Assembly (NCBI GenBank): GCA_009829735.1
Contig: CM020620.1
Span: forward strand, 13,389,420-13,453,419
From: Pyropia yezoensis
Lineage: Eukaryota; Rhodophyta; Bangiophyceae; Bangiales; Bangiaceae
Direction of reading: 5' to 3'
DNA length: 64,000 bases
A program made the position numbers and the translations under genes. The notes below the pieces were generated by a model. That model was not told the origin of the DNA. It made no database searches and saw only the letters and a program-made list of their open reading frames with translations. This document shows positions 53,001 to 61,402 of this stretch, one piece after another (within the stretch, counting starts at the first letter, position 1; each line of letters opens with the position of its first letter).

Positions 53001-54007
53001 CTCAACCTGGGTGGAACACCCTCCATGTTCACTTGGGGCCGAGGAGAGGCGGCCGACTTGGCTTGGTGCTTCTCCTTTTCGGACTTCGGGTCGCTACTTG
53101 CGCCCGCTTTGAGGGTGACCGCTACTACCGGTCCCTCGTGTTGGTCGATATCGCCGAACTTGGCTCCCGACTTGAAGTACTTGGGCGACGAGCTCAGGTT
53201 CATAACCTGGATCCTCCACGGGACTCCGGCTTTGGAGTCCATCGTGCCAAGGGCGACATGCACTTGGTGCTTGCGAGCAAGACGGGGGTGAGGGTGCACC
53301 AACCCGTTCCCCGTGTAATCAGTTACAACATCAACGTGCGTCACCGAGTTGGGGGGCAACGTGACTTTACGGACTAAACGCAGGGTAGCAGTAAACCCTT
53401 CCCTCACAGAGCAAACAGGCTTCGACTGTGAGACTGTCACAGGAGCCACAGACTTTCCCTTACCAAGGATGGGGATAGTCTCCCCATTCATCAACTTGAC
53501 CCAGTACTCAGGGCCACAAATCAAATGCACTTGTGCTACGACATAAGGGGTACCCAGAAGCAGGGGTACCGATATATTCTCAACTACACCATAGGTCACG
53601 TCGACCTCATGGGTCCCCAACCTAGTTGGTAGGGTCACGGCACCAACGATGGGAAGTACCCCACCATTGATATCGATCAGATGGTCAGCTTTAGACTTCC
53701 AGCGTTGGAGCTTCACCTCCTTTGGTAATAGCGACTCGCGTATCAAGGAGGCTCCTGACCCGGTATCAAGTACGAGACGGGCACAGCAGGCGCGGCCGGG
53801 GGCAAGTTGCACCCGTCCAGCCACCTGGAAGTTCTCACCCGTCAGCTCCGCGATGACCCGACGTGGGTTTACGTTCTTGGGGAGTCCTGCCCGAGGTGGG
53901 CGGACTCTCTTAGGTCGCCGCAGTATCCGGCACGGTTGATTCGTCCTCTTGACCCACTTGGCTGAGGCTGCCGTTGTGAGCTTCGGACGACCAGCTCCAA
54001 CGGTCAT
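50066..54007 (-). CDS. pol: family 3 pol polyprotein, copy D
   Basis: 1313 codons, intact. An ATG at 54007 overlaps the gag stop (ATGA), but the frame is also open from the slippery site at 54010-54016, so -1 frameshifting is the likely entry. Protease motif LDTGSGASLI is followed by RT with STLDCNAGYWHIP and YLDDIIVFS (about 52440). RNase H has DVDASHDQLGC and RCDHRALQF. Integrase has its H-H-C-C finger, MDILGPLP, LSDNGPQF and NGQVERFN, and a classical chromodomain (EYVFNKFIDHGWDED ... VRWFGYKAKDDTWEYVED) ends the protein. In RT the FCID-Y block reads FCIDDRKLN, one substitution from the usual Tyr. No stop or frameshift is seen. Confidence 0.93.
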   Translation of the reverse strand: MTVGAGRPKLTTAASAKWVKRTNQPCRILRRPKRVRPPRAGLPKNVNPRRVIAELTGENFQVAGRVQLAPGRACCARLVLDTGSGASLIRESLLPKEVKLQRWKSKADHLIDINGGVLPIVGAVTLPTRLGTHEVDVTYGVVENISVPLLLGTPYVVAQVHLICGPEYWVKLMNGETIPILGKGKSVAPVTVSQSKPVCSVREGFTATLRLVRKVTLPPNSVTHVDVVTDYTGNGLVHPHPRLARKHQVHVALGTMDSKAGVPWRIQVMNLSSSPKYFKSGAKFGDIDQHEGPVVAVTLKAGASSDPKSEKEKHQAKSAASPRPQVNMEGVPPRLRVQVERLLDQYHKLWDGQLGLMRATQHRIELKPGAPPKRQQPYRGGARSRALVKEQVARMKALDVIEASNAEWASPVVIVPKVDGTPRFCIDDRKLNESTVKDSYPLPKMDDCLDSLGEANVFSTLDCNAGYWHIPIAPEDRHKTTFTCHCGTYLCKRLPFGLCNAPATFQRAMDMILAGVRWQICLVYLDDIIVFSRSPEEHIGHLGQVFKLFADAGVSLKASKCHLFTKEVEYLGHVVRPGRLSVNEKNLRAIRKAQYPRTQTQMRSFLGMCNVYRRFTKGFAKVAKPFNELVSLTLPKNLPPPSRVEQESFETLRDLLLKPPILAIPKLGGHYILDVDASHDQLGCVLLQQQPDKEYLPVGHFSKGLNSAEKNYGVTELEELAVVWAVTSHRHYLEGEKFLIRCDHRALQFIFKTDCTNTRVDRRRVRLAPFNFDIEYRPGRKHALSDGLSRVPTEGLDTNPVDEGIPIVGVVTCSGQVLNPEAPGNKKYLPLSLDEVVKAQAEDPFCKSQRDTLDTVAETRFFLGDDGLLMRRGVFQGTEQLVVPASLKDSILQREHNAPTGGHPGSSKLYQTLRTRYYWPSMVVDIYSWVAACTSCAQNRLMDRRPTTAMLLFPAKEPFAALAMDILGPLPVTEEGNQYLLVICDRFTKLTRAIPLAEITAMSVVSAFVDHWVAAYGIPDSTLSDNGPQFASVLFQGVLDMFGVKANYATPYHPQTNGQVERFNKTIVRQLRHYVSEDVKTWGQYISILTTAYNSQVHSPTGEVPLAFVTPRRVRSIAVRRSLPTREDGGSTPTPTESKAEFAARLEKLIPKVRAEMDKAQKRYKRTFDKKMRNAKHVPEQGDWVLVHSHTATGGKLVFQTKGPYQGLRTDGWRFTIESDDGVRTVNGQDVVKIAPPPAGDPAWARALEAWRLPSLPAAKQGPQEYVFNKFIDHGWDEDTDRLMLKVRWFGYKAKDDTWEYVEDLPAEKVRAY

Positions 54008-55950
54008 TCGTTTCCCGCCGACTTGGCGTCCGAATCTGAGGGCGGGGAGGAAGACGACGAGTCCGAGGACGACGTGTCCGCCCCCTTCGCCGAGGGTGTG
54101 GCGACCGCCACTACCGGTCGAGGCCCACCCTCGCGGCGTGAACGTACTTCGTTCGTAACCGACTTCCTACTCGCATTCTTAACAAGTTGTTGGATGCGTT
54201 TACTCAACTTGGGGCAATCATATGCCCAGTGACCATCGGAGTTGCAGTTCCAACACCGATGGTCCGTTCCGGGAGGGGTCTTCCCAACTGGGGAAGACGA
54301 AGGGATACCCTCGGAAGCTCCCATGGCAGCTACCACCCTCTCCTTGCGGATTCGGCGTGCCTCTCTCAACTCTCTGGCCTGGCGCGCCTCCTCCCGTTCC
54401 TTGGCCAACTCGGCCTGACGCTCCTGGCGTTGTTCCTCCCGCAACTTGCGGTAGGCCTCACCTCTGCGGTAGGCGAACCTAGCCAACTCGGCCAGGGTCG
54501 CCCGGGCAGTGTTATGCTCCCGGGTCTCCATCCGGACTGACCAATGGAGTCCCTCCACAAACCGACTCTTCACCACAGCTTGTAAATGAAGAAAGCCACA
54601 AAGATTGTTGAGCTTACGGACTCGCTCCGCAAAGGACAACTCGTCCTCCGCCTCTTCCTGATGGGCTTGCGTAAACTCCTCGACTTGAGAAGCCCGTGCC
54701 GCTTCATCAACCATGGCTCTCAAGAACCAGTTGACGAGCTCCAAATAGGACGTCACCTCCCCAGCGCCTCCACTTGAGGAGCTGGGCATGACTGACATAA
54801 GTTCTGTCCGCAGGTCTCACTTCGTGAACTCCTGTAACATGTAGAAAGCCATGCCTTCACTTATGGCATTGTCGTCACAGGCTTTTGTGAAACGACGTAG
54901 GAACTCAAAGACACGGAGGGGGGGAGTTCCATCCCACTCCGCTTTGTGCCCAAAAGAGCGAAGTGCATTCCTCTTGGCACGGCCCATGGCTTGGGCCTGG
55001 TCAGAACCATACGCCACTGACCTACTGTGAAGGGCGTAGGTCTCACAATCAAAGATCCTCTGGTAAACCGGGTTGGCTACCTGGATCTTGGGCGGCACCT
55101 CACGTTGATGGAACAGCCGCTGTGGCACTGGGGCAAGTTCACCCTCAGTGCCCATAGTCTTGCGCGGCGCGCTTGGTGTAGCCGCCGGCGTTTCCGGGGG
55201 GAACTCCCGCATGAAGGGCGTACGCCCCACCGAGAATGGTGTGGCTCCCTCGTTGGGAGTCACAGGGGTCGCCCCCTGTTCTGGGCGACCAGAGGTAGGC
55301 GTGAGGAGGGATTCCCCCGGCGCCTGCGGGCTCGAAAGCCCCGATCCGGTCTGGACATTAAGGCCATCTGGCAAACTCGCCTCAATCTGATTCAGAATAG
55401 TACTCGTCATCGTGACCACAAGGTCCGGGAAAGTCTGCCGTAACACATTGGTCGCCTCCCGACGGACAGTTTCCGCGAGGAGTGGATTGTCGACTCCAGT
55501 TGAGTCTCGGTCCGCCTCCGGGAGTCCACCTGAGGGGTAACCACGTTCCTCAGGGGTCTCAACCGGGGGCATGGGCGCGAGCCCATCGCCGACCAACGGG
55601 GGTCCGCCGTCCTCCGAAAGCCTAGTTAGCGACGGCTCCAAGCCAAAGTTGTCTCCAACCCGAGTGGAGCCCGCGGGGACAGTCCTCAACCCTTGGGACG
55701 TTCCCGTTGAGTGTACCACACGGTGGCCAGACTTCGGCCCACCCACCTCAGAAGTGTCACCCGAGTGAACTCCCGACTGAGTCGGGGTGGCCTGTTGCCC
55801 GCCCGCACTTCCAGTCCTGCTAGCTTGAGGGACCCCTAGTCCCTCTGCGACCCCAGGTAAACCCACCTGTGTCTCACCAGTATTCAAAGGCACTGAAGTA
55901 CGTGCGTCACCCGTGTACTCCCCGGACGACGGGGGGTCCGAGCTAGCCAT
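54004..55950 (-). pseudogene. gag: family 3 gag, copy D, with one in-frame TGA
   Basis: ATG 55950 to TGA 54004. An in-frame TGA at 54817-54819 divides it; both halves share a frame, so a single nonsense change explains it. A Pro/Gly/Ser-rich N terminus precedes the capsid-like region (about 55060-54500), then a long charged helical stretch (REEQRQERQAELAKEREEAR). A CCHC zinc knuckle CWNCNSDGHWAYDC and a Ser-rich tail ending AGNE follow. The frame ends G GGA AAC GAA TGA, the shared slippery arrangement. Confidence 0.85.
54010..54016 (-). promoter_or_regulatory. -1 frameshift site, copy D gag/pol
   Basis: G GGA AAC GAA TGA on the minus strand. The -1 frame reads R-M-T-V-G-A-G-R and continues as pol. 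Confidence 0.75.
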
Positions 55951-56049
55951 GTTGGCTGACGATCCGTATCACACGGTCCAAGACCACCGTTCCTCTGAGA
56001 CAGAGGGCCCCCTAGACCCGGGTGCACCCGGAGGTAAAGGTTACCTCTG

Positions 56050-56067
56050 TCCCCTGCTGCTCCACCA
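56050..56067 (-). other. primer-binding site of copy D
   Basis: The minus strand TGGTGGAGCAGCAGGGGA is two bases inside the terminal repeat. Confidence 0.75.
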
Positions 56068-56069
56068 AA

Positions 56070-56318
56070 TGTGGCAAAAACCACTTACACACACGACACC
56101 CAAGTTGGGGCGGTAAACAAGGGCTGCCTCCCGTGTCGGGGGAACCGAAAGAAACTGTTGGACCACACACCATCCTCTTGTTTGTCAGTGGGAGTTTTGC
56201 CCCACAACAGGGACAGAGTGCGTGCGACTTGTACTTCTTCCGGTTCCCCCAACACGCGAGGCAGCCCTTGTACACCGCCCCAACTTGGGTATCGTGTGTG
56301 TCAGTGGTTTTTGCCACA
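56070..56318 (-). repeat. 5' LTR of copy D, itself an inverted repeat
   Basis: 249 bp: two 84-bp arms (56070-56153 and 56235-56318) that are nearly perfect reverse complements, around an 81-bp core. The outermost TGTGGCAAAAACCACT / AGTGGTTTTTGCCACA is a perfect 16-bp inverted repeat. Confidence 0.85.
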
Positions 56319-56342
56319 GTGGCGACGGCGTGGACGGTGTTG

Positions 56343-56705
56343 TGTAGCACAATAGGTATCCGCTGCACGTCCACTCTCAGGAAACACTCACCAAGGGGGA
56401 TCGGCACCAACGTCACCGAGAGGCCAAGATTGCTGTCCTTGGAGCGCAAGCCACGGGACCAAGATGGGAGCCCAAATGGGCGGGGTTTGTTGTTCTACCA
56501 TGGCCGGCGGTGGAATCGCCGCCGGCCCCCTCGTTATAAACCCTCGGAGCCACTACTAACTACCCCCCACCCCAAGATGCAAGTCCCTCTGGTCATACGT
56601 AACTTATGGATACCGTGACCAGTACGGACTCTCAAATTGAACGTTAAGGGCTAGAAGTAGCCCCCCTAATATAAGGGTTACAATACGGCCAACTATATTG
56701 CTACA
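56343..56705 (-). mobile_element. solo LTR of family 1
   Basis: 363 bp, TGTAGCA...TGCTACA, flanked by a perfect 5-bp TSD TGTTG (56338-56342 and 56706-56710). It is the usual product of recombination between two LTRs and lies 24 bp from the end of copy D. Confidence 0.93.
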
Positions 56706-57471
56706 TGTTGCTGCGGCGTGGTGGGGACGACGTTCACGGTGGCGCTGGAGCTACAGTCTGCCGCCGCGCTAACGCTGTCACTCTTGCCGCCGCCCTACCG
56801 AAACGCAGGTGGCGGCGTGGGCCGTGCTGCTGGTGTAGTGGCTGCTCACTGTGGCCATGAAGCGCACGGATTAGTAGCGGCGGCGTGGGCGTATCTGCAT
56901 GTGTCCCGGCTGAATATTGTGGGTTGAAATGTGGAGGGGGCGTTGGAGGTGCGGCTGCTCTGGTGTGAGCTGTCTACCCGCCTTGTGGGCACATGTTGGT
57001 GCGGCTGGTCATCAGCACTCGGTTTAGCGGCTGCTGGCTGGCGCATAGACGCCCCGGCCGGTGTGGGGAACGGACGAGTGCTCCAGCTGACGCACGCGTG
57101 CGGGATGGGATGAGTACATTTGTTCCCAACGTTCCGTGCGGAAGTGGCGCGTCCCAGCCATGCGCAACGTCCCCGATGCGGGTGGTGGCCCAATTTGACC
57201 CCTGGAGGTGCTTTTTGGATGCGCGACGTGGACGACGCGGAGGACGGCAGTGGGTGACCGCGGCTCGGCGGTTTGAATGTTTGTATTTATGTCCAAGCTT
57301 ACGCGACACACTGGCGTCCTGCAGCGGCACTCTACTGCTTCATGCAGGAGCACGACTCAACATGGGTCAAAAAGATAGGACGCGACTGGTTGCAAGTGAT
57401 GCGCACGTCAGGGCTGTCGGGTACCCCAACTGGCGTCAGATCTGCAGCATAATACATCATCACCGATCAGC
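56706..57471. other. intergenic, no gene recognised
   Basis: GC-rich, with only motif-less short frames. AGGTAAGC on the minus strand at the edge (57476-57469) could be a splice donor leading from the RS gene part into this region. Confidence 0.45.
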
Positions 57472-57881
57472 TTACCTAAAAGGTAGGTACTCGTAATGAG
57501 ATGCGGACAAGAACCCAAATCTGGCCCGAGATATTAGGGATTTCACCCGGTTGTCCAGTTGTTTGAGCGCGCCACTCCGCTTGCTTCTCAAGGGCCCGGT
57601 TTCGATTCCAACTCTTCTATATGTACTTGTTCGTTCTTCCACAAGGTCCACGCGCTTGGGCCCCTTGTTCTTCTTCGACACGCGGGGCGGAAGGGGAAGC
57701 TGGTCTCTCGCGCAAGGCCGCTCACCACTCACAGGGACAGACGCACGGGCGCCGCGCTCGCCCGACCCTCGGCTCCTGCTGCGACTGCGTCGTCGCTGCT
57801 TACGGCGGTGCTGGTAGTGGCGGTCGCGTCGGCGGCTACGGTTGCGTGAGCGATTCGACTGCGAGATGCGGCTGTAGCTGC
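57472..57881 (-). pseudogene. 3' part of the RS-domain gene, inverted and displaced
   Basis: Starting after GCAGC (57881-57877), the minus strand continues the RS domain in the exact frame left at 15838: YSRISQSNRSRNRSRRRDRH, then RRRSRSRSRGSGERGAR. A Lys/Arg-rich tail (VSKKNKGPKRVDLVEERT) and a stop at 57472-57474 follow. The same 5-mer GCAGC lies at 15834-15838 as the other copy of the TSD. An AGGTAAGC at the stop may be a splice donor, so further exons are possible. Coding continuity across the former insertion point is direct; the function is inferred from RS composition. Confidence 0.65.
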
Positions 57882-58452
57882 TGTGGTATAAAACTCGATC
57901 CTCTCAGACACGTGTCAGTATCCCTCGGGGGAAAGGGACAGGTAACACAGAAAGGGGAACTACGAGAATGGTATGCCTGTTGCCTCACGTGCCTGCTCGC
58001 AGAGCAAACAGATACGCACGGTAGTGCACACGGGGAAGAGGAAAGCAAACGCGCAGTTGTCTTTTTCCTGAGGGCGCGGGCCAAGGGCGCCTCGCTGTCC
58101 CTCTTAACGTGCATCTGGGGGAGCCTCGGCACGTTGGCCAGGTAGCCCCCCCATAACCCCGAGTGGCCCCGACCCGAGTCTAACCTCGTCAGGTCGGGGG
58201 CCACTATCACTACTAATTCTATTCCCACTCACTAATCTCACACTCAAATTTTCTCAAATCAAGTCCCTCACAAGTATGCAAAAACCCATCAGCAATCCCT
58301 CTCTCACGTGTGGATAGCGTAGTCCACCGCATCCCAGTGCCGGGCACGGGCCACGGCCGCCAACCATCACCACACGGCGGGCCTGTTCTGGCACCTGGTG
58401 CCCTCTGGTTGTAGTCCCGGGTCGGCGCCAAGTCGGGGCCAGGGATGCTACA
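57882..58452 (-). repeat. family 2 LTR in reverse orientation, probably the displaced 3' LTR of copy C
   Basis: 571 bp; reversed it begins TGTAGCATCCC and ends TACCACA. It shares with 15839-16409 many variants that differ from the LTR of copy E (for example GACCCGGGACTACAAC and GATTGCTGATGGG). About four differences from the copy C LTR are seen by eye. Confidence 0.88.
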
Positions 58453-58860
58453 TAGCCCCCTCCCTAGTCCGGCACGTCCTCGGGCCGAACCCGGTGCCAC
58501 CGTACACAGCCTCGAGCACGTCCACACCGGTGCCGAGGTCGAGCGTCTTCACCCTGGTCACGATCACCTGCTCCGGTTCTCTGCCCCCCTTCTCTCCTTC
58601 ACCTTGGCCCTCGCGTTCCCCCGGAGTCTGGACGTTATGTCCAGTTCCGAGATCCAAGCTGGGCCCGTGGTTCCGGCGGCGAGTGTTGCGGAGGAGAACT
58701 CGGGTAGTCGCGCCCCTCTCCTGCCTCCGGTTCCTTTGGTGTCGATGTCGGCGCCGGTCGCCACGGCGGGGACGGATCGGGTTCCCCCGGCTTCTGTGAT
58801 GCACCCGGTCGAGACCCCCCCGGTGCGTCTCCCGGAGATGCTTCTTGGGCAGGACCCTCT
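58453..58860 (+). pseudogene. family 2 3' internal region with start of an antisense ORF, cut by copy E
   Basis: Read on minus, this lies just before the 3' LTR and ends with a polypurine tract (CTAGGGAGGGGGCTA). On the plus strand an ATG at 58637 opens a Val/Pro/Ala-rich frame (MSSSEIQAGPVVPAASVAEE) running into the LTR of copy E at 58861, which interrupts it after 75 codons. Position and orientation match the antisense ORFs of copies B and D, and the composition resembles the N terminus of antisense ORF 1 of copy B. Confidence 0.55.
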
Positions 58861-59432
58861 TGTAGCATCCCTGGCCCCGACTTGGCGCCGACCAGGGACT
58901 GCAACCAGAGGGCACCAGGTGCCAGAACACGCCCGCCGTGTGGCGATGGTTGGCGGCCGTGGCCCGTGCCCGGCACTGGGATGCGGTGGACTACGCTATC
59001 CACACGCGAGAGAGGGATTTCTGATGTGTTTTTGCATATTTGTGAGGGACTTGATTTGAGAGAATTTGAGTGTGAGATTAGTGAGTGGGAATAGAATTAG
59101 TAGTGATAGTGGCCCCCGACCTGACGAGGTTAGACTCGGGTCGGGGCCACTCGGGGTTATGGGGGGGCTACCGGGCCAACGTGCCGGGGTTCCCCCAGAT
59201 GCACGTTAAGAGGGACAGCGAGGCGCCCTCGGCCCGCGCCCTCAGGGAAAAAGACAACTGCGCGTTTGCTTTCCTCTTCCCCGTGTGCACTACCGTGCGT
59301 ATCTGTTTGCTCTGCGAGCAGGCACGTGAGGCAACAGGCATACCATTCTCGTAGTTCCCCTTTCTGCGTTACCTGTCCCTTTCCCCCGAGGGATATTGAC
59401 ACGTGTCTGAGAGGATCGAGTTTTATACCACA
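58861..59432 (+). repeat. 5' LTR of copy E
   Basis: 572 bp, TGTAGCATCCC...TACCACA. It differs from the copy C LTR at a dozen or more positions. Confidence 0.9.
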
Positions 59433-59436
59433 TATT

Positions 59437-59454
59437 TGGTGGAGCAGCAGGGGA
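59437..59454 (+). other. primer-binding site of copy E
   Basis: TGGTGGAGCAGCAGGGGA, four bases inside the LTR. Confidence 0.75.
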
Positions 59455-59641
59455 TTGGAGTGTTTGAGAAGAGACATTTGGGAGCAGCGGTTGCGTTGTT
59501 CCTATTCTGTCTTTTTCTGTGGTTTGGGAATTATTTGCACCCGTTCACGGGAACCCCATTCCTGGCTCTCCAACCCCTCTCTTGTGGTCTTGCGATCTTT
59601 GGACACGCAGGTAACTGGACTGGGGCTGTCAAGAGACCAAC

Positions 59642-61402
59642 ATGGCTACCCTCCCTGGCACGACGGTGCCCGAAGGGGTACACCCCGCGTCCCTTGACGC
59701 ATCCCTGGTCACCGCGGGGGACGGTGCCCAACCCGGCGTTCTCCCTACGGGTGAAGCAGACCTGGGCGTGACATCCGGTAGTGGACTGGAGTCTACAGGC
59801 GGCCAAGTACCGCCTGCTCCCGTTCCTCCGGCTGTTCCTCCTGTGGGAGCCACCCCGGGGTCAACGGCGTTTGAGTCCGCTCGCAGCAGATGTCTCCCTC
59901 CTGTCGGTTCTACTCTTCAACCTCCAGGGATAGCCCCTGGTGTGTTTACTCCTGGACCCACACATGGCAGCTGGGTGTATACACCTCTTCCTGTGGGCAC
60001 TAGCAGTGCCAGAGGCACCGCTATGACTGGTTCTACGGGTCTTCCTGAGACTTCGACTCCTGGGACCGGCCAAGCTTTTCCTCCCCTTGCGTCCTATGGG
60101 GCGGGGAGCTCCAAGACCGGTAACCGGAGCAGCCGTAGGCGTCGGCGTCGTCGCCGCCGCTCTAGCACCAGCGAGACCAGTTCCTCCAGCTCTGAGGAGG
60201 GATATGACTGGGATGCATCTCCCGGTCCTACCCGGCGCAGGCTAGTCGAGTTCGACTTCCCTGCCCACCAAGTGGGAGATGCCACCCTGAACAAGGTCAC
60301 GTATTGGGGTAACTACCGGCTGGAGAACCAAGACCAAGGTTACACCCGGAAGATGGCCAAGAAGATGGCATCCCTGAACCGGCGAATGCAGCCGAGCTTT
60401 GGGGGGCATCCTAAGTTTTCCGGGAAGAGACCGGCGCTTATCTTTGCCTTCCTGCGCCGGTTTGTCAAGGCATGCAATGACAACGATGTATCCGAGGGCA
60501 AAGCTCTCTATCTCCTGGTTAACTTCATGACCGGAGAAGCGGAACAGCGGTTTGCACAGGTTCTACCAGACTCTGCCGGGCACATTGTTGGACGTACCGT
60601 CGCGAGTTATCCGGAGGCGGTCAACTGGCTCCTGTCCAACTACGCAGACGCGGACTCCCTGCGTAAGGCAGTCGGTAGGCTGAACCGGGCAACCATGGAG
60701 AGACAAGAGACTCCAGAGGCATTCGCCCGTCGTGTCCGGGAGATGAGCGATGCTTGTGGCAACGTTTACCCTGAGGACAGGCTCAAGATGATCTTCTCGG
60801 AGGGGCTTCCTGAATATCTTCAAGTGGATGCGGAGAACTACAACCAGGAACATCAAGAACATACCTTCCAGCAGTTGATGGCCTACACCCAGGGCAAGCA
60901 CCGGCAAGCCAAGGCCCTCCAGGCTCCTATGGTATCAACTCCCAAGCCGTTGTCGCGAGTTCGTCCCGGACCCGACAAGTATAAGGGAGGTGATAACCCT
61001 GTACCGGTACTCGCAGTTGGCGAGGCCTCACCCATGGAGTCAAGGGACAAGTGGGGCGGCTTCGTTTCTAAGGAGCAACCTTCCCTGGTCGCCCCCAAGC
61101 AGATCAGGAACCAGCGGTTCCGGTCTTGCTGGCTGTGCCAGAAGGAGGATCATATGTCCTACCAGTGCCCGACCATTCCCGAGGATCTCCAGGAGAAACT
61201 CAAGCGTCAAGGACTGGTGTTTGCAAAGGCGGTCAACTGGGCTGACCGGCGGGCACCCTCCAAGATGGACAAGGCACAGGTACATGCCATCCGAGTGGCA
61301 ACCTTACAGAGCATCACGGAGGCTCTGGCAAGGGAAGCTCCTACGGACTTTGACCTGGAGACCGAAACCTCTAAGGACTCCTCGGAGCCGGGAAACGAGT
61401 AG
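59642..61402 (+). CDS. gag: family 2 gag polyprotein, copy E
   Basis: 586 codons, colinear with copy C gag and intact. It has the Pro/Gly/Thr-rich N terminus, Arg/Ser stretch, capsid-like region and zinc knuckle CWLCQKEDHMSYQC, and ends EPGNE-TAG after slippery GGGAAAC. Most differences from copy C are silent or conservative by eye, consistent with selection on Gag. Confidence 0.92.
   Translation: MATLPGTTVPEGVHPASLDASLVTAGDGAQPGVLPTGEADLGVTSGSGLESTGGQVPPAPVPPAVPPVGATPGSTAFESARSRCLPPVGSTLQPPGIAPGVFTPGPTHGSWVYTPLPVGTSSARGTAMTGSTGLPETSTPGTGQAFPPLASYGAGSSKTGNRSSRRRRRRRRRSSTSETSSSSSEEGYDWDASPGPTRRRLVEFDFPAHQVGDATLNKVTYWGNYRLENQDQGYTRKMAKKMASLNRRMQPSFGGHPKFSGKRPALIFAFLRRFVKACNDNDVSEGKALYLLVNFMTGEAEQRFAQVLPDSAGHIVGRTVASYPEAVNWLLSNYADADSLRKAVGRLNRATMERQETPEAFARRVREMSDACGNVYPEDRLKMIFSEGLPEYLQVDAENYNQEHQEHTFQQLMAYTQGKHRQAKALQAPMVSTPKPLSRVRPGPDKYKGGDNPVPVLAVGEASPMESRDKWGGFVSKEQPSLVAPKQIRNQRFRSCWLCQKEDHMSYQCPTIPEDLQEKLKRQGLVFAKAVNWADRRAPSKMDKAQVHAIRVATLQSITEALAREAPTDFDLETETSKDSSEPGNE
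61390..61396 (+). promoter_or_regulatory. -1 frameshift site, copy E gag/pol
   Basis: G GGA AAC GAG TAG in gag phase; the pol frame is -1. Confidence 0.75.

Larger units (their letters stand above)
47162..56318 (-). mobile_element. Ty3/Gypsy family 3, copy D, with antisense ORF
   Basis: In the minus direction: terminal repeat (56318-56070), PBS, gag, pol with chromodomain, then an antisense ORF on the plus strand (47969-49912) and a terminal repeat at 47162-47331. Both ends begin TGTGGCAAAAACCACT when read inward, so the outer 170 bp form an inverted rather than a simple direct repeat. No matching TSD is seen (CCTCT left, GTGGC right). The pol is intact; gag has one in-frame stop. Confidence 0.88.

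Noticed and set aside
57541..57600. tRNA-like sequence (GGTTTCGATTCC resembling a B box, with a weak A box upstream)
   Set aside because: The T-stem arms do not pair, there is an extra base in the B box, and the same DNA is coding on the minus strand as part of the RS gene.
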